DNA from: Lewinellaceae bacterium
GTDB lineage: Bacteria; Bacteroidota; Bacteroidia; Chitinophagales; Saprospiraceae
Direction: 5' to 3'
Length of the DNA: 64,000 nucleotides
Assembly (NCBI GenBank): GCA_020636195.1
Contig: JACJYH010000002.1
Location: 372,001 to 436,000, forward strand
Shown: piece by piece, positions 18,620 through 28,979 of the stretch
Position numbering within the stretch: the first letter of the stretch is position 1
Layout: each line of letters begins with the position of its first letter
Translations under genes and position numbers: made by a program
The notes under the pieces: generated by a model
Database searches by the model: none
What the model saw: the letters and a program-made list of their open reading frames with translations, nothing else
What the model was told of the DNA's origin: nothing

Positions 18620-21600
18620 CTATTTGATGACAATCATTTTGATGGTTTTAATGTCACCTTGTGATTCTATTTTACACAGATAAACTCCTGTCTTACCCAA
18701 ATCGCTATTTTTGACTAAAAGTTGGTGATGACCCTTTGTTAGATATTGCTGCTGAGTGAAAACTATTTTTCCGGTAACGTCTGTCACTTCCATTTTCAAT
18801 GCGTCATCTTCCGGTAAATATACAGGAATATACGTCATATCGGAGAATGGGTTTGGCATGTTTTGCAAGACTTCAAATACATCGTTTTGATTTTCAGCTC
18901 TCCAATCTATTCTGTAAGTATCATATGTGTCATCATATGCTTCTGCAGAAGTGATATCTGAAGATAGGTTCATCTTCAATTTACCAACATCTTTTCCTTG
19001 AAACCGCATTCTAAATAATGGATAATTGGCTGGAATAGTTACTGCTTCTTGTGTATTCCAAGATATAGTGATATACCCTTCATTAAATGAATGTAAGCTA
19101 TAATTTTGACTGCTCCAACCATCGAGTTCCGAAGTAATTTCTTCTATATCCACTTGTGAAGGATCCACTTGTATGGTCATCTGAAGGCCTGACAGAACTA
19201 TTGATTCTTTAGTCACGATGTCAATAGAATTTGCTTTGTCCTTGTCAATTTCAATACTTGGTGAGTATAGAGAGAGAACGTTTTCTGATCTACTGGTCGT
19301 TTTTTGACTTGTAAATGGTTGTACTGAGTTATTAACGTCTCCAATTTTGACACCAATAAAATCTTGACCGAATTTGTCAGAAGCTACATTGTCAAACGTG
19401 TATGTTTCTATGAATGGGAATGGAGCATTTGGATCTGCAAAATGTTGTGATGCAGGTATGAACCTCCATGATGTTTGTCCATTTGAAAAAGAGGATGAGA
19501 TACCTAAAATGGCTTTCCTAATTACAGTTAAATCAGATGCTGAAATTTTACCATTGTTATCCGCATCTGCTGCAATAGCATTATATGGATCATTGAGCGA
19601 TTGAATCCCCAAAATATGTCTTTGGATATGTACTAAGTCTAAAGTTGAAACCCCATTCAACAAATCTCTATTGTCATAAGCCTTAATTTGAACATTGGAA
19701 CCTGTCGGAATTTGGTCAAATTGGAAATTTCCATCATTATCAGTCACAATCGTTTTATTGAGCTCAGGTTTATTGCTCGACATGATGACCTGAATGTCAT
19801 CAATTGGCCTCGCATTGGCGGTTTTCATTCCACCACCTATCACTCTTGTTGTCGCTAATCCATCCTTACAGAAATTAGAATTATCTTGAAGCACTATGGT
19901 GACATCACAATAATCTTGATTTCCGGCCAAATCTGTAACCCACATAGAAAGGGTAATTTCTTGTGAAACACCATCAGGGATGTCATTACAATCAAAAATA
20001 ATTCCGGATGTACGTTTACTTGGAATCCAAATTTGGGCACCACCGGCAAGGTATTCAGCCTTCGTGGCAACGACACCATTTCCTTTAAAATAATGTTCTT
20101 GGTTGATCAAGGCTTTGTTAGGCACTGCTCCATAAAATGTAAAGATAAGATCAGCAGTTGGAGTACAGTTGTCATAACTGCCTTTGTCGTAATCCTTGGC
20201 CCAAATAGAAATGGTACCATCAGAATTCATGACAGCGGTAGTTAGAGATGACAAACAGTAAGGTGTTGGTTTTTTACTTTCTACCACATCAACAGTATGG
20301 GTGCAGAATGAGCGATTTCCACACTTGTCTTCTACCGTCCATCGCACTGTGTGCTTACCGTTTTTCAATACTCTATTAAACTTATTGCCTGTTCCGGTGT
20401 ACTCAAAAGTTCCGTCACTATCCAAATCAAGTTCATACTTCCAAATCAAATCCGTATTATCTTCTGGGCAATCGTCCACAGCAGACATTGAAAACGAAAT
20501 ATTTTCTTCACAAGGTCCAAATGACTTGAAACTTCTGTCAACGCAAGAGAATTCAAATGAAGGTGCTATATCATTGATCAATTTAATAATTTGAATCTTT
20601 TGATACAAACCTTTCACTGCACTAGGATTTGAGTCATCGTATGTACACCAATCAATAATTGTCCAAGTCCTCAATATCTTCTCACAGGCGCCATCAACAA
20701 ATTTAAAAACCTGATCTTCATATGTTGCAGCTACCAAACTGCAATAATCATCCTTAAATGTTGGTCTGTCGTATCCTGAAGGAAGGGCATCAGGATCCAA
20801 ATTTGAATAACACTTATTGGTAGTATAATTTTGAGGCCATGTAATATCACTTTCTACGAATGGATTCCTGTCGTAAAGAGTTATATTTTGAACACAGCTA
20901 TGTCTGTAATCTTGGGCATCTGTCACAGTCCAAGTTCTTGCAACTGTGCCAACACCACAATTGGTGATGTGCGCATCATCCTGATTTTTTACAGATTTTA
21001 TAGAACAGTTGTCCACATATTCAGGATATCCTGTTACCTTGAAATCATTGTAATCCGTTTGACAATCCAAAGTGATATCGGCAGGACATTTTGTTATGTA
21101 TGGTGGTAATTTATCTTGGACAGAAACTTCTACCATACATGTATTTTGGTTGTTGGATAGGTCAGTGACCCTGAACTCTACCATAACAGTGGTGCCAACC
21201 TCACTGCAACAGAAAAGGACTTCTGAGCCAAATGACGTATTATTATTACAAATATCTGTCATTTTTCTTGCTTCCATGAGTTTTATTCCGCAATTATCTA
21301 AGCTACCGTCATCAAAAGATGTGGCTTCAATAACTGCGGTTCCATTTCCAGTCAAAGCAGCTATGGTATGCCTATCACAAACAGCCGTTGGACTAACCAA
21401 ATCCTTAACCGTAACTATATATGAACATTCTGAAATATTTCCGCAAGCATCGGTGAGTTTCCAGAATATTTTGTTGTCTCCAAAAGGTAATGCTTGTATT
21501 GAATGGCCAACTTGGTTGACTCCTTCATAACTATGGTATTCGTTATTGTAATCACTTTCGTGCAAGAAGGATAGATCATATGCAATCTTATCTGAGCATT

Positions 21601-23914
21601 CAAACACTATTTCTGGTACTTGAGCTACATAAGAAGCATAACAATCATATTCATTGGCAGAAACAGTTACATTTTTTGGACAATTCATTTGCGGACCTTG
21701 ATCATCAACCACTTTGATAATTTGATTGTGTACAATTACCTGACCACTACACCATTCCACCACCTTATGGGTACGGATGATTTTATATGAATTCTCACAT
21801 ATTTGAATGGTGATATCAGTCGGTGGAACGAGTTGAACATTGGCACATAAGTCGCCACTTGGCAATCCGGTTACATCTGTTCCTGGAAGCACATCTTGGT
21901 AATCCTTGCAAGAAAGTGGTTGAGGATTGCCATTGATTCCATCAAAATTAGGTGGAAATTCTAGTGTGCTCAGACCATTTCTGTAAACATAGATATATTG
22001 ACAACATTCATTTGCTGCATTTCCAATAGCATCTTTTCCGCTCCAGCATCTTTTGATCACCTTGGCGTATGTACTAGAACAATCTTCTTCTTCTACCGTA
22101 TCGGTATAAAGTAAAGTTGCTGAGTTGCAATTGTCACCCTTGCTCAATTGATAGAAATTATCTCCCAGCTCAACAAAAGTGCCCGGATTTTCAACAGGGA
22201 ATGGAACAATACCTCCAGTTTGTGTGAATATAATGTCTGCGTGATTGATGAATCCTGTGCTTCCAACTGCTTTGTCAAACACATTGATGATCCATTCTCC
22301 TTCCAGTGGTTTACCATTGAATACAGATAAAGGAAGCAATGATCTGAATGTTCCGGCAGCCGCAGGACCTGGATTAGCGCAGCTATTGATGAGCTCATTG
22401 TAGAGTGCAGTTGATTGATCATCAAATGTCAACATTGCATCTGCACCATTGCATGTCAATCCGTCAAATAGAGGGACTGTGACTCCGTCGGGTGAAGTGA
22501 TTGTAGCTGCTAATTGACTGATGTTTGGATGCGTAATGTCTAGATATACATTGAGATCAGTGATGCTGGTTCCAGGTAAGTGATCCACTATCACTGAAAT
22601 TTGCCTATATGCATTGTCAGGAATGGTTCTATTGGGTAATGCAGCAGAAACCGGAATTCTCGCACTGAGCGGAGATCCAGGTCTCAGGTCAGTGCTACAA
22701 GTAGCATAAATATCTTCGCAATGCAATTCCGGACCTTTCTTATCCTGTACCAATATCTCACCCCAACAACTATTGCCTTGCTGATTGATTACCTGAACTT
22801 TCAATGTTTTACCATGCTGTGTATAGTCTACTGTATTTCCTAGGTTTTTGCCATTAGTTGCCGTTATTTTGACTTCATAATTATCAGGACAACCATAGTT
22901 ATCTCCTTGAAGTATCATATCTGATGTCACTAAGGTCTGACAATCATCATCTAAAGAAACTTGCACCAAATCTTGACATGCCATTACATTGGTAATGCCT
23001 GAAAATTCATTGACAACTATGGTGAATGGGCAAGCTGTATTGCTTCCATTGGCGTCCGTCACAACGTAGTCCATATTATATGTACCTATAGGAAAATAAT
23101 CTCCTGAGGACAATGTAGTATTTGTCTTAGTAAAACTATAATCATCAGGAATACCATTGACAACCATTACAGTCGCATCACCACCTACAAGTCCTTCATA
23201 GATATAAGTAAATGATGAACAAGAAGACGACATGGTAGCATCGGAATATCCTAGGCTATTTCCTCCATTGTTTCTACCCATTTTAAAGACACTGACCACA
23301 GGAGGATTTACCACCACTTCTAGTCTATATGATTTTAATGCAGGTAGTTTGATGATATTGGTATTTGGTATATCTATTCTATATACGGTTTTCGACAAAT
23401 TAGGGATGATAGCCGACTGACTTCCTAAGAGAACATTCGCTTCATCATAAAAATTCAGCGTTACTAAAGGTGAATTAGACGATTCATACACCCCTATTTT
23501 TACGTACTTAACCGTAACATCCGTAGGTGAACCATTGTCAAAAATTCTTGAATACTTCGTTTGACCTGATGGACAATAGTAAGTTGAATTGACCAATGAA
23601 GTATCATTGTTTTGGAAATACTTGACTGATTGTGCGTTTATATCAGTGGTTGTCCATCCAAAGTTTACCACTGTTCCGCATTCTCCGGATTTCAAATTAA
23701 TCACTTGGTTTGAAGGACAAATGATGGCCAAGCTATTTTCAGGAGAGAGAAACCATGACATCACCTCGTTAAACTCAAAATGATATAAAGAAACAGAATT
23801 TTTCACACCATCATTGAGTATCCTCTGATCACTATCTTTGGCCTGCCCAGGCATCCAAAACGACGAAAAGATGGTAAAAATAATGGTCAAAAATAAGGTA
23901 CAAAAATTTTTCAT
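18620..23914 (-). CDS. Giant secreted protein: P/Homo B, Ig/HYR-like repeats, dockerin-like segment, T9SS tail
   Basis: 1764 residues from the ATG at 23914, which starts the signal peptide; a further 14 codons upstream are possible. After an N-terminal jelly-roll-like part comes a P/Homo B (proprotein convertase) beta domain at about 420-580 ('VIVDHLPGTSITDLNVYLDI', 'LEGEWIINVFDKA'). Next is a long array of Cys-containing HYR/Ig-like modules ('CPADITLDC', 'CPKNVTVSA', 'TVTDACGN'-type). A CarboxypepD-reg-like strand is followed by a dockerin-type segment ('DADNNGKISASDLTVIRKAIL') and a cohesin-like 'IGVKIGDVNN' region. The last 80 residues are a T9SS tail ('QNMPNPFSDMTYIPVYLP', 'KTGVYLCKI'). 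This architecture is typical of Saprospiraceae surface proteins; an adhesive or structural role is inferred, and no protease domain accompanies the P domain. Confidence 0.88.
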   Translation of the reverse strand: MKNFCTLFLTIIFTIFSSFWMPGQAKDSDQRILNDGVKNSVSLYHFEFNEVMSWFLSPENSLAIICPSNQVINLKSGECGTVVNFGWTTTDINAQSVKYFQNNDTSLVNSTYYCPSGQTKYSRIFDNGSPTDVTVKYVKIGVYESSNSPLVTLNFYDEANVLLGSQSAIIPNLSKTVYRIDIPNTNIIKLPALKSYRLEVVVNPPVVSVFKMGRNNGGNSLGYSDATMSSSCSSFTYIYEGLVGGDATVMVVNGIPDDYSFTKTNTTLSSGDYFPIGTYNMDYVVTDANGSNTACPFTIVVNEFSGITNVMACQDLVQVSLDDDCQTLVTSDMILQGDNYGCPDNYEVKITATNGKNLGNTVDYTQHGKTLKVQVINQQGNSCWGEILVQDKKGPELHCEDIYATCSTDLRPGSPLSARIPVSAALPNRTIPDNAYRQISVIVDHLPGTSITDLNVYLDITHPNISQLAATITSPDGVTVPLFDGLTCNGADAMLTFDDQSTALYNELINSCANPGPAAAGTFRSLLPLSVFNGKPLEGEWIINVFDKAVGSTGFINHADIIFTQTGGIVPFPVENPGTFVELGDNFYQLSKGDNCNSATLLYTDTVEEEDCSSTYAKVIKRCWSGKDAIGNAANECCQYIYVYRNGLSTLEFPPNFDGINGNPQPLSCKDYQDVLPGTDVTGLPSGDLCANVQLVPPTDITIQICENSYKIIRTHKVVEWCSGQVIVHNQIIKVVDDQGPQMNCPKNVTVSANEYDCYASYVAQVPEIVFECSDKIAYDLSFLHESDYNNEYHSYEGVNQVGHSIQALPFGDNKIFWKLTDACGNISECSYIVTVKDLVSPTAVCDRHTIAALTGNGTAVIEATSFDDGSLDNCGIKLMEARKMTDICNNNTSFGSEVLFCCSEVGTTVMVEFRVTDLSNNQNTCMVEVSVQDKLPPYITKCPADITLDCQTDYNDFKVTGYPEYVDNCSIKSVKNQDDAHITNCGVGTVARTWTVTDAQDYRHSCVQNITLYDRNPFVESDITWPQNYTTNKCYSNLDPDALPSGYDRPTFKDDYCSLVAATYEDQVFKFVDGACEKILRTWTIIDWCTYDDSNPSAVKGLYQKIQIIKLINDIAPSFEFSCVDRSFKSFGPCEENISFSMSAVDDCPEDNTDLIWKYELDLDSDGTFEYTGTGNKFNRVLKNGKHTVRWTVEDKCGNRSFCTHTVDVVESKKPTPYCLSSLTTAVMNSDGTISIWAKDYDKGSYDNCTPTADLIFTFYGAVPNKALINQEHYFKGNGVVATKAEYLAGGAQIWIPSKRTSGIIFDCNDIPDGVSQEITLSMWVTDLAGNQDYCDVTIVLQDNSNFCKDGLATTRVIGGGMKTANARPIDDIQVIMSSNKPELNKTIVTDNDGNFQFDQIPTGSNVQIKAYDNRDLLNGVSTLDLVHIQRHILGIQSLNDPYNAIAADADNNGKISASDLTVIRKAILGISSSFSNGQTSWRFIPASQHFADPNAPFPFIETYTFDNVASDKFGQDFIGVKIGDVNNSVQPFTSQKTTSRSENVLSLYSPSIEIDKDKANSIDIVTKESIVLSGLQMTIQVDPSQVDIEEITSELDGWSSQNYSLHSFNEGYITISWNTQEAVTIPANYPLFRMRFQGKDVGKLKMNLSSDITSAEAYDDTYDTYRIDWRAENQNDVFEVLQNMPNPFSDMTYIPVYLPEDDALKMEVTDVTGKIVFTQQQYLTKGHHQLLVKNSDLGKTGVYLCKIESQGDIKTIKMIVIK

Positions 23915-24411
23915 TTTTTTGTGATTTAGGAATGAGTAAGATCGAATTGTATTCAACTTAAGTATTAAAATTATTATTTATTATTAAATTATCAATGTTT
24001 ATAATATTGTAAATCAATTTATTAAACTTTATTAAATTTTGTTGATCTATCATATTATTTTACGTTATATAGTATTGCAAACATTATACCATTTTATTAT
24101 ATGTCTTTTACCCTGATTGGTGTAATTGATTGATATTTTCTACCAAAATGAGTTGATGATTTTTAAATTGGTTTCTATCTAAATGATTGTTTTATTTCAT
24201 TCAAATCAATTCAAGAATATTTAAACTCTCTTTATGATCTACTTTCAGAATTTCAGAAAATCTCATTTACAATCTTAATGACATACAAATTTCTTGACGC
24301 CAAAAAGACAATTTTCACCTTTTGGTATGATGGATGTTGAAAAAGCAATGGATTACGTGGATTGATTTTGCGCTTTTTGCATACATTTGCACTTTATTTT
24401 AAAATAGCATA
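23915..24411. other. AT-rich divergent intergenic region
   Basis: 497 bases without a gene between the giant T9SS gene and the lipoprotein gene. It is very AT-rich, with long runs of A and T near 23970-24060. A probable -7 box TACATTTG lies at 24382-24389, 23 bases before the plus-strand ATG at 24412. Nothing else is recognisable. Confidence 0.55.
24382..24389 (+). promoter_or_regulatory. -7 promoter box upstream of the 24412 lipoprotein
   Basis: TACATTTG is a perfect TAnnTTTG match at a suitable distance from the ATG. A well-spaced -33 TTTG is not obvious, so this is a moderate call. Confidence 0.45.
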
Positions 24412-25434
24412 ATGAAATATTTATCGGGTTTTGTACTCTTGTGTGGACTCATTTTTAGTATCCAATCTTGTAGCAATGATTTTGAGTTATCTGAAGATGC
24501 TTCTGATCTGGCAATAGTATATGGTTTTATAAATCCAACTGATTCTGCACAATACATAAGAGTTGAAAGAGCCTTCATTGATAAAAATACATCAGCATAT
24601 GTTTTGGCAAAAGATGCCAATCAACTGTATTTTAGTGATATATTGGTACAATTGCAAGTAGGAGAAAATGGTACTCTACATGAATTAAAGCGTGTAGATG
24701 GAAATCTTGAAGGTTATCCTAGAAGCAGCGGCGTATTTGCAGATGCTCCAAATTATTTATATAAAATTAAAACTTCCGCATTAGGTCTTACACCGAATAC
24801 GAAGCAAAAAGTGACACTATCTGTTAAGAAAGTAGATGGAACTACTCTCACTTCTGCCACAACTACGACGCTCCTGCCATTAACAACGAAGGATGTTGAT
24901 CCTCCTATGTCAGGAAGTTTATTGTCTCTACCATATACTTCAATTTTTAAGGTTGTTTGGTATCCATTGGATAACTTACCTATTTCTGATGTGAAACTTA
25001 TTTTGGAAGTTTCTGAAAAAAGTGGCTCAATTACTGCAAAAAAATATCTGAATTGGAAAATTGGTTCCAACATCACGGACAGCAATGGTGTAGGAAGCGG
25101 ATTGAGTTATACTGCATCCACTTTGGGAAGGAGTTTTTATGAATTCATGAGGTCAAACTTAGAAGTGGATCCTACTATTACACGATCATTGACAGGTGTT
25201 ACTCTCGAGATTTTATCCGGAGATGAAGACATTAGAAAATACATTCAGATAGGTTTGGCAAACCAGGGCATCACTTCTAGTGGTGAAATTCCTACGTACA
25301 CCAATCTCTCCAATGGCGCATTAGGGATATTTTCAACAGTTACAAAATATTCCAATTCAAACTACGCTTTCGCAAAACCTACCTTGGATTCCTTGGCAAG
25401 AGGTATATACACCAAAGATTTAAATTTCAAATAA
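24412..25434 (+). CDS. Lipoprotein, DUF4249-like
   Basis: 340 residues with a lipoprotein signal peptide (lipobox 'IQSC', Cys about residue 20). The exported part begins with a strand resembling DUF4249 proteins ('LAIVYGFINPTDSAQYIRVERAFID'-like start) and has beta-sandwich-like segments with Thr-rich loops. DUF4249 lipoproteins often sit beside TonB-dependent receptors, but none is adjacent here. The function is unknown, and the family match is by eye. Confidence 0.7.
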   Translation: MKYLSGFVLLCGLIFSIQSCSNDFELSEDASDLAIVYGFINPTDSAQYIRVERAFIDKNTSAYVLAKDANQLYFSDILVQLQVGENGTLHELKRVDGNLEGYPRSSGVFADAPNYLYKIKTSALGLTPNTKQKVTLSVKKVDGTTLTSATTTTLLPLTTKDVDPPMSGSLLSLPYTSIFKVVWYPLDNLPISDVKLILEVSEKSGSITAKKYLNWKIGSNITDSNGVGSGLSYTASTLGRSFYEFMRSNLEVDPTITRSLTGVTLEILSGDEDIRKYIQIGLANQGITSSGEIPTYTNLSNGALGIFSTVTKYSNSNYAFAKPTLDSLARGIYTKDLNFK

Positions 25435-25467
25435 TCTGACGATTTGTCATTTTATTTGACGTATTAG

Positions 25468-25525
25468 CATGTGTTGATAGTCCAAACCACCCATTTTGGC
25501 AGACTATCTACGTAGTCCACACATG
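25468..25525 (+). promoter_or_regulatory. Nested inverted repeat in the dnaK leader
   Basis: Two perfect 7-base-pair stems are nested: CATGTGT (25468-25474) with ACACATG (25519-25525), and GATAGTC (25476-25482) with GACTATC (25502-25508), topped by CAAA/TTTG. The 3' side has a 10-base bulge. There is no T run, so it is a poor intrinsic terminator. It lies 68 bases before the dnaK ATG and could be an RNA element of the dnaK leader, an operator for a heat-shock repressor, or the 3' end structure of the 24412 transcript. It does not match the CIRCE consensus. Confidence 0.5.
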
Positions 25526-25592
25526 AGAATACTTTGGAATTGATATTGATTATAGAATCATATCTTTTAAATTTTAAAAATTCTAATACAAT

Positions 25593-27518
25593 ATGGGTAA
25601 AATAATAGGCATAGATTTAGGAACCACCAATTCATGCGTAGCAGTGATGGAAGGTAATGAACCTGTAGTCATAGCCAATGAAGAGGGAAGAAGAACCACA
25701 CCATCAGTAGTGGCTTTTCTTGATAACGGTGAGCGCAAGATTGGTGATCCTGCTAAACGTCAAGCAATAACAAATCCAAAACGTACCATAGCATCTATTA
25801 AAAGATTTATGGGCAATAGATACAGCGAAATCACAACCGAAGCAGGTAGGGTAGCTTACAAAACTGTGAAGGGTGACAATGATACAGTGAGAGTTGATAT
25901 CGATGGTAGATTGTACACACCTCAAGAGATATCAGCTATGGTTCTTCAGAAAATGAAGAAAACAGCAGAAGACTTTTTGGGTCAAGAAGTAACAGAAGCG
26001 GTCATCACTGTGCCTGCATATTTCAATGATTCTCAAAGACAAGCTACTAAGGAAGCCGGAGAAATTGCCGGTTTGAAGGTGCAGAGAATCATCAATGAAC
26101 CGACTGCAGCTGCATTGGCATATGGTTTGGACAAAAAACATAACGATAGCACAATAGCAGTGTTTGACTTGGGTGGAGGAACCTTTGACATCTCAATCTT
26201 GGAATTGGGAGACGGTGTTTTTGAAGTGAAATCGACGAATGGAGATACACATTTAGGTGGTGATGATTTCGATCAAGTGATCATTGACTGGTTAGCAGAG
26301 GAATTCAAAAAACAAGAAAATGTAGATTTGAGAAAGGATCCAATGTCATTGCAAAGGATTAAAGATGCAGCTGAAAAAGCTAAAATAGAACTTTCTTCGT
26401 CTTCAGAAACTGAGATCAATCTACCTTATGTGACAGCTGTTGATGGTGTTCCGAAGCACTTGGTTATGAAGTTGAGTCGAGCAAAATTCGAGCAATTGGC
26501 AGATAGCTTGATCAAGAGAACATTGAAGCCTTGTGAAGATGCACTGAAAGATGCAGGATTAAGCAAAAGCGATATTGATGAAGTGATTTTAGTGGGAGGT
26601 AGTACACGTATTCCGGCTATTCAAACCGCTGTTGAGAACTTTTTTGGGAAGAAGCCAAATAAAAGCGTGAACCCTGACGAAGTTGTTGCTTTAGGTGCTG
26701 CTATCCAAGGTGGTGTATTAAGCGGTGATGTGAAGGATGTTCTACTTTTAGATGTCACTCCATTATCTATGGGTATCGAAACAATGGGTAATATGTATGA
26801 TATCGTTATTGAATCAAACAGTACTATCCCAACTAAAAAAACCAAAACGTATTCAACTGCCACAGATAATCAACCAAGTGTGGAGATACACATTTTGCAG
26901 GGAGAAAGACCAATGGCAAGGGACAATAGAAGCGTGGGTAGATTTATCCTTGATGGAATTCCACCTGCACCGAGAGGCGTACCGCAAATTGAAGTGACTT
27001 TTGATATTGATGCCAATGGTATTTTGAAAGTCACAGCTAAGGATAAAGGAACAGGTAAAGAACAAAATATCAGAATTGAAGCATCCACGGGATTGTCGCA
27101 AGAGGAAATCGCAAAAATGAAGGCTGATGCTGCAGCTAATGCTGATTCAGATAAACAAGCTAAGGAGCGTGCCGAAAAGATCAATATGGCAGATAGTCTT
27201 ATTTTTCAGACTGAAAAGCAGATGAAAGACATAGGTGATAAAATACACGGCGATAAGAAAAGTGCAATAGAATCGGCTTTGGCTGACTTGAAAGAGGCAC
27301 ATAAAATGCAAGATATTGCAAAAATCGACAGTGCTTCTGAGAGAATGAATGCCGCATGGCAGGCAGCTTCTCAAGACATCTATCAAGCGCAGCAACAAAC
27401 AGGAGATCCGGGCGCCAACGGTCAAGATTTCAATGCAGGTCAAAGCCAACAAAATTCAGGAAATCGTACTGACGAAGTGACTGATGTAGAGTTTGAAGAA
27501 GTGGGTGATAAGAAGTAA
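25593..27518 (+). CDS. dnaK: Molecular chaperone DnaK (Hsp70)
   Basis: 641 residues, full length. The ATPase domain shows 'GIDLGTTNSCVAVMEG' at residue 4, 'VTVPAYFNDSQRQATKEAG', 'INEPTAAALAYGLD' and 'FDLGGGTFDISIL'. The linker/substrate-domain boundary is 'DVLLLDVTPLSMGIET' (about 387-402), and the lid and acidic end 'DVEFEEVGDKK' follow. It folds and protects proteins together with DnaJ and GrpE, neither of which is in this window; a solitary dnaK is common in Bacteroidota. A strong terminator follows. The nested inverted repeat upstream may regulate it. Confidence 0.99.
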   Translation: MGKIIGIDLGTTNSCVAVMEGNEPVVIANEEGRRTTPSVVAFLDNGERKIGDPAKRQAITNPKRTIASIKRFMGNRYSEITTEAGRVAYKTVKGDNDTVRVDIDGRLYTPQEISAMVLQKMKKTAEDFLGQEVTEAVITVPAYFNDSQRQATKEAGEIAGLKVQRIINEPTAAALAYGLDKKHNDSTIAVFDLGGGTFDISILELGDGVFEVKSTNGDTHLGGDDFDQVIIDWLAEEFKKQENVDLRKDPMSLQRIKDAAEKAKIELSSSSETEINLPYVTAVDGVPKHLVMKLSRAKFEQLADSLIKRTLKPCEDALKDAGLSKSDIDEVILVGGSTRIPAIQTAVENFFGKKPNKSVNPDEVVALGAAIQGGVLSGDVKDVLLLDVTPLSMGIETMGNMYDIVIESNSTIPTKKTKTYSTATDNQPSVEIHILQGERPMARDNRSVGRFILDGIPPAPRGVPQIEVTFDIDANGILKVTAKDKGTGKEQNIRIEASTGLSQEEIAKMKADAAANADSDKQAKERAEKINMADSLIFQTEKQMKDIGDKIHGDKKSAIESALADLKEAHKMQDIAKIDSASERMNAAWQAASQDIYQAQQQTGDPGANGQDFNAGQSQQNSGNRTDEVTDVEFEEVGDKK

Positions 27519-27543
27519 TTTTTCACGCCAATAATGAATATGT

Positions 27544-27576
27544 AAAGCCATACCAATGCGGTATGGCTTTTTTTTT
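27544..27576 (+). terminator. Intrinsic terminator of dnaK
   Basis: An 11-base-pair perfect stem (27544-27554 with 27560-27570), a 5-base loop and a T run to 27576; a classic rho-independent terminator 25 bases after the dnaK stop. Confidence 0.92.
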
Positions 27577-27702
27577 GTAAAATCCGGAATGTTCTATTGG
27601 CAGGTTTTGAGTAAGTGATAAGGATATTTTTAGTCAGTTTTAGGACAATTTATAAGGATTAAATCATCCAATTCGCTAATTTTGCCTTTTTAAATACGAA
27701 TT

Positions 27703-28842
27703 ATGCAATCAAGATTTAGGGATTTGGGGATGATTGAAGAGGCTGCAAAAGAATTTGCTTTGAAAAACATTTTACCCCATGTGATGGAATGGGACGAATC
27801 CCAAACATTTCCGGTTGAGACATTTAAGAAATTGGGAAGTATGGGTTTCATGGGCGTACTCGTCCCTGAAACATATCATGGAGCAGGTTTGGGTTACCAA
27901 GAATATGTCAGTGTTATAGTAGAAATTGCGAAAGTATGCGGATCCATAGGCTTAAGTGTAGCGGCACATAATAGCCTGTGTACAGGCCATATTATGCAGT
28001 TTGGAAATGAGGAACAAAAGCAGAAATATTTGACAAAACTGGCAACAGGTGAATATATCGGTGCTTGGGGATTGACAGAATCTAATACGGGTTCTGACGC
28101 CATGAGAATGCAATGTGTTGCTAAGCAAGAAGGCGATTATTTTGTGATCAACGGTACCAAAAATTGGATTACTCATGGAAAAAGTGGCGATGTTGTAGTT
28201 TTACTTGCTAGAACGGGAGAATTATTGGATAGTAGAGGAATCAGTGCCTTCATCATTGAAAGGAATACTGAGGGTTTTAGAGCCGGAAAATCGGAAAATA
28301 AACTCGGGATGAGAGCGAGTGAGACCGCTGAATTGATATTCGAAAATTGCAGAATACATAAATCTCAGATGTTGGGAAATCTGGGTGATGGATTCATCCA
28401 AGCCATGAAAGTATTGGATGGTGGCAGGATCAGTATTGCGGCCCTATCATTGGGCATTGCAAAAGGCGCTTATGAAGCTTCTGTGAAATATGCAAAAGAA
28501 AGGCAGCAGTTCGGAAAACCTATCGCAGAATTTCAAGCGATAGCATTTAAATTGGCTGACATGGAAACCAAAATTCAAGCAGCAGAAATGTTGATCCGCA
28601 AATCAGCACATCTCAAGGATACACACCAATCTGTTACAACAACTTCAGCCATGGGCAAATATTATGCTTCTGAAATTGCAGTGCAGGTTGCCACAGATGC
28701 TGTTCAAATATTTGGTGGATATGGTTACACTAAAGATTATCCTGTAGAAAAATTTTATAGGGATTCTAAGTTGTGTACCATAGGTGAAGGAACATCAGAG
28801 ATTCAAAAGCTTGTGATTAGCCGCAATATCCTCTCTGATTGA
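27703..28842 (+). CDS. Acyl-CoA dehydrogenase
   Basis: 379 residues, normal length for a soluble acyl-CoA dehydrogenase, with FAD. Signatures: 'GAWGLTESNTGSDA' (FAD/substrate binding, about 124-137), 'GTKNWITHG', and 'FGGYGYTKDYPVEKFYRDSK' near the C-terminus with the catalytic Glu expected in 'IGEGTSEIQ' (about 366-374). It probably acts in beta-oxidation or branched-chain amino acid breakdown; the chain-length preference cannot be told. It has its own upstream TAATTTTG box (27677-27684) and no co-directional partner in close spacing. Confidence 0.95.
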   Translation: MQSRFRDLGMIEEAAKEFALKNILPHVMEWDESQTFPVETFKKLGSMGFMGVLVPETYHGAGLGYQEYVSVIVEIAKVCGSIGLSVAAHNSLCTGHIMQFGNEEQKQKYLTKLATGEYIGAWGLTESNTGSDAMRMQCVAKQEGDYFVINGTKNWITHGKSGDVVVLLARTGELLDSRGISAFIIERNTEGFRAGKSENKLGMRASETAELIFENCRIHKSQMLGNLGDGFIQAMKVLDGGRISIAALSLGIAKGAYEASVKYAKERQQFGKPIAEFQAIAFKLADMETKIQAAEMLIRKSAHLKDTHQSVTTTSAMGKYYASEIAVQVATDAVQIFGGYGYTKDYPVEKFYRDSKLCTIGEGTSEIQKLVISRNILSD

Positions 28843-28924
28843 TGTGTCGCTTATATGACCAATTATTCAAACGACATCGAGATTTGGTTAAAAATATTGT
28901 AAAAAATTCAACATTAACATTTTT

Positions 28925-28958
28925 TTTGTAATTTGATTTAGAATAAATAGTATATTTG
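28925..28958 (+). promoter_or_regulatory. Promoter of the 28980 T9SS gene
   Basis: TTTG (28925-28928), a 22-base spacer and TATATTTG (28951-28958) fit the Bacteroidota consensus; the ATG follows at 28980, giving a very short leader. Confidence 0.55.
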
Positions 28959-28979
28959 CCTCTAAGTAATACGTGGATT

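Noticed and set aside
25468..25525. CIRCE/HrcA operator at dnaK
   Set aside because: The inverted repeats do not match the conserved 9-base CIRCE arms or its 9-base spacer.
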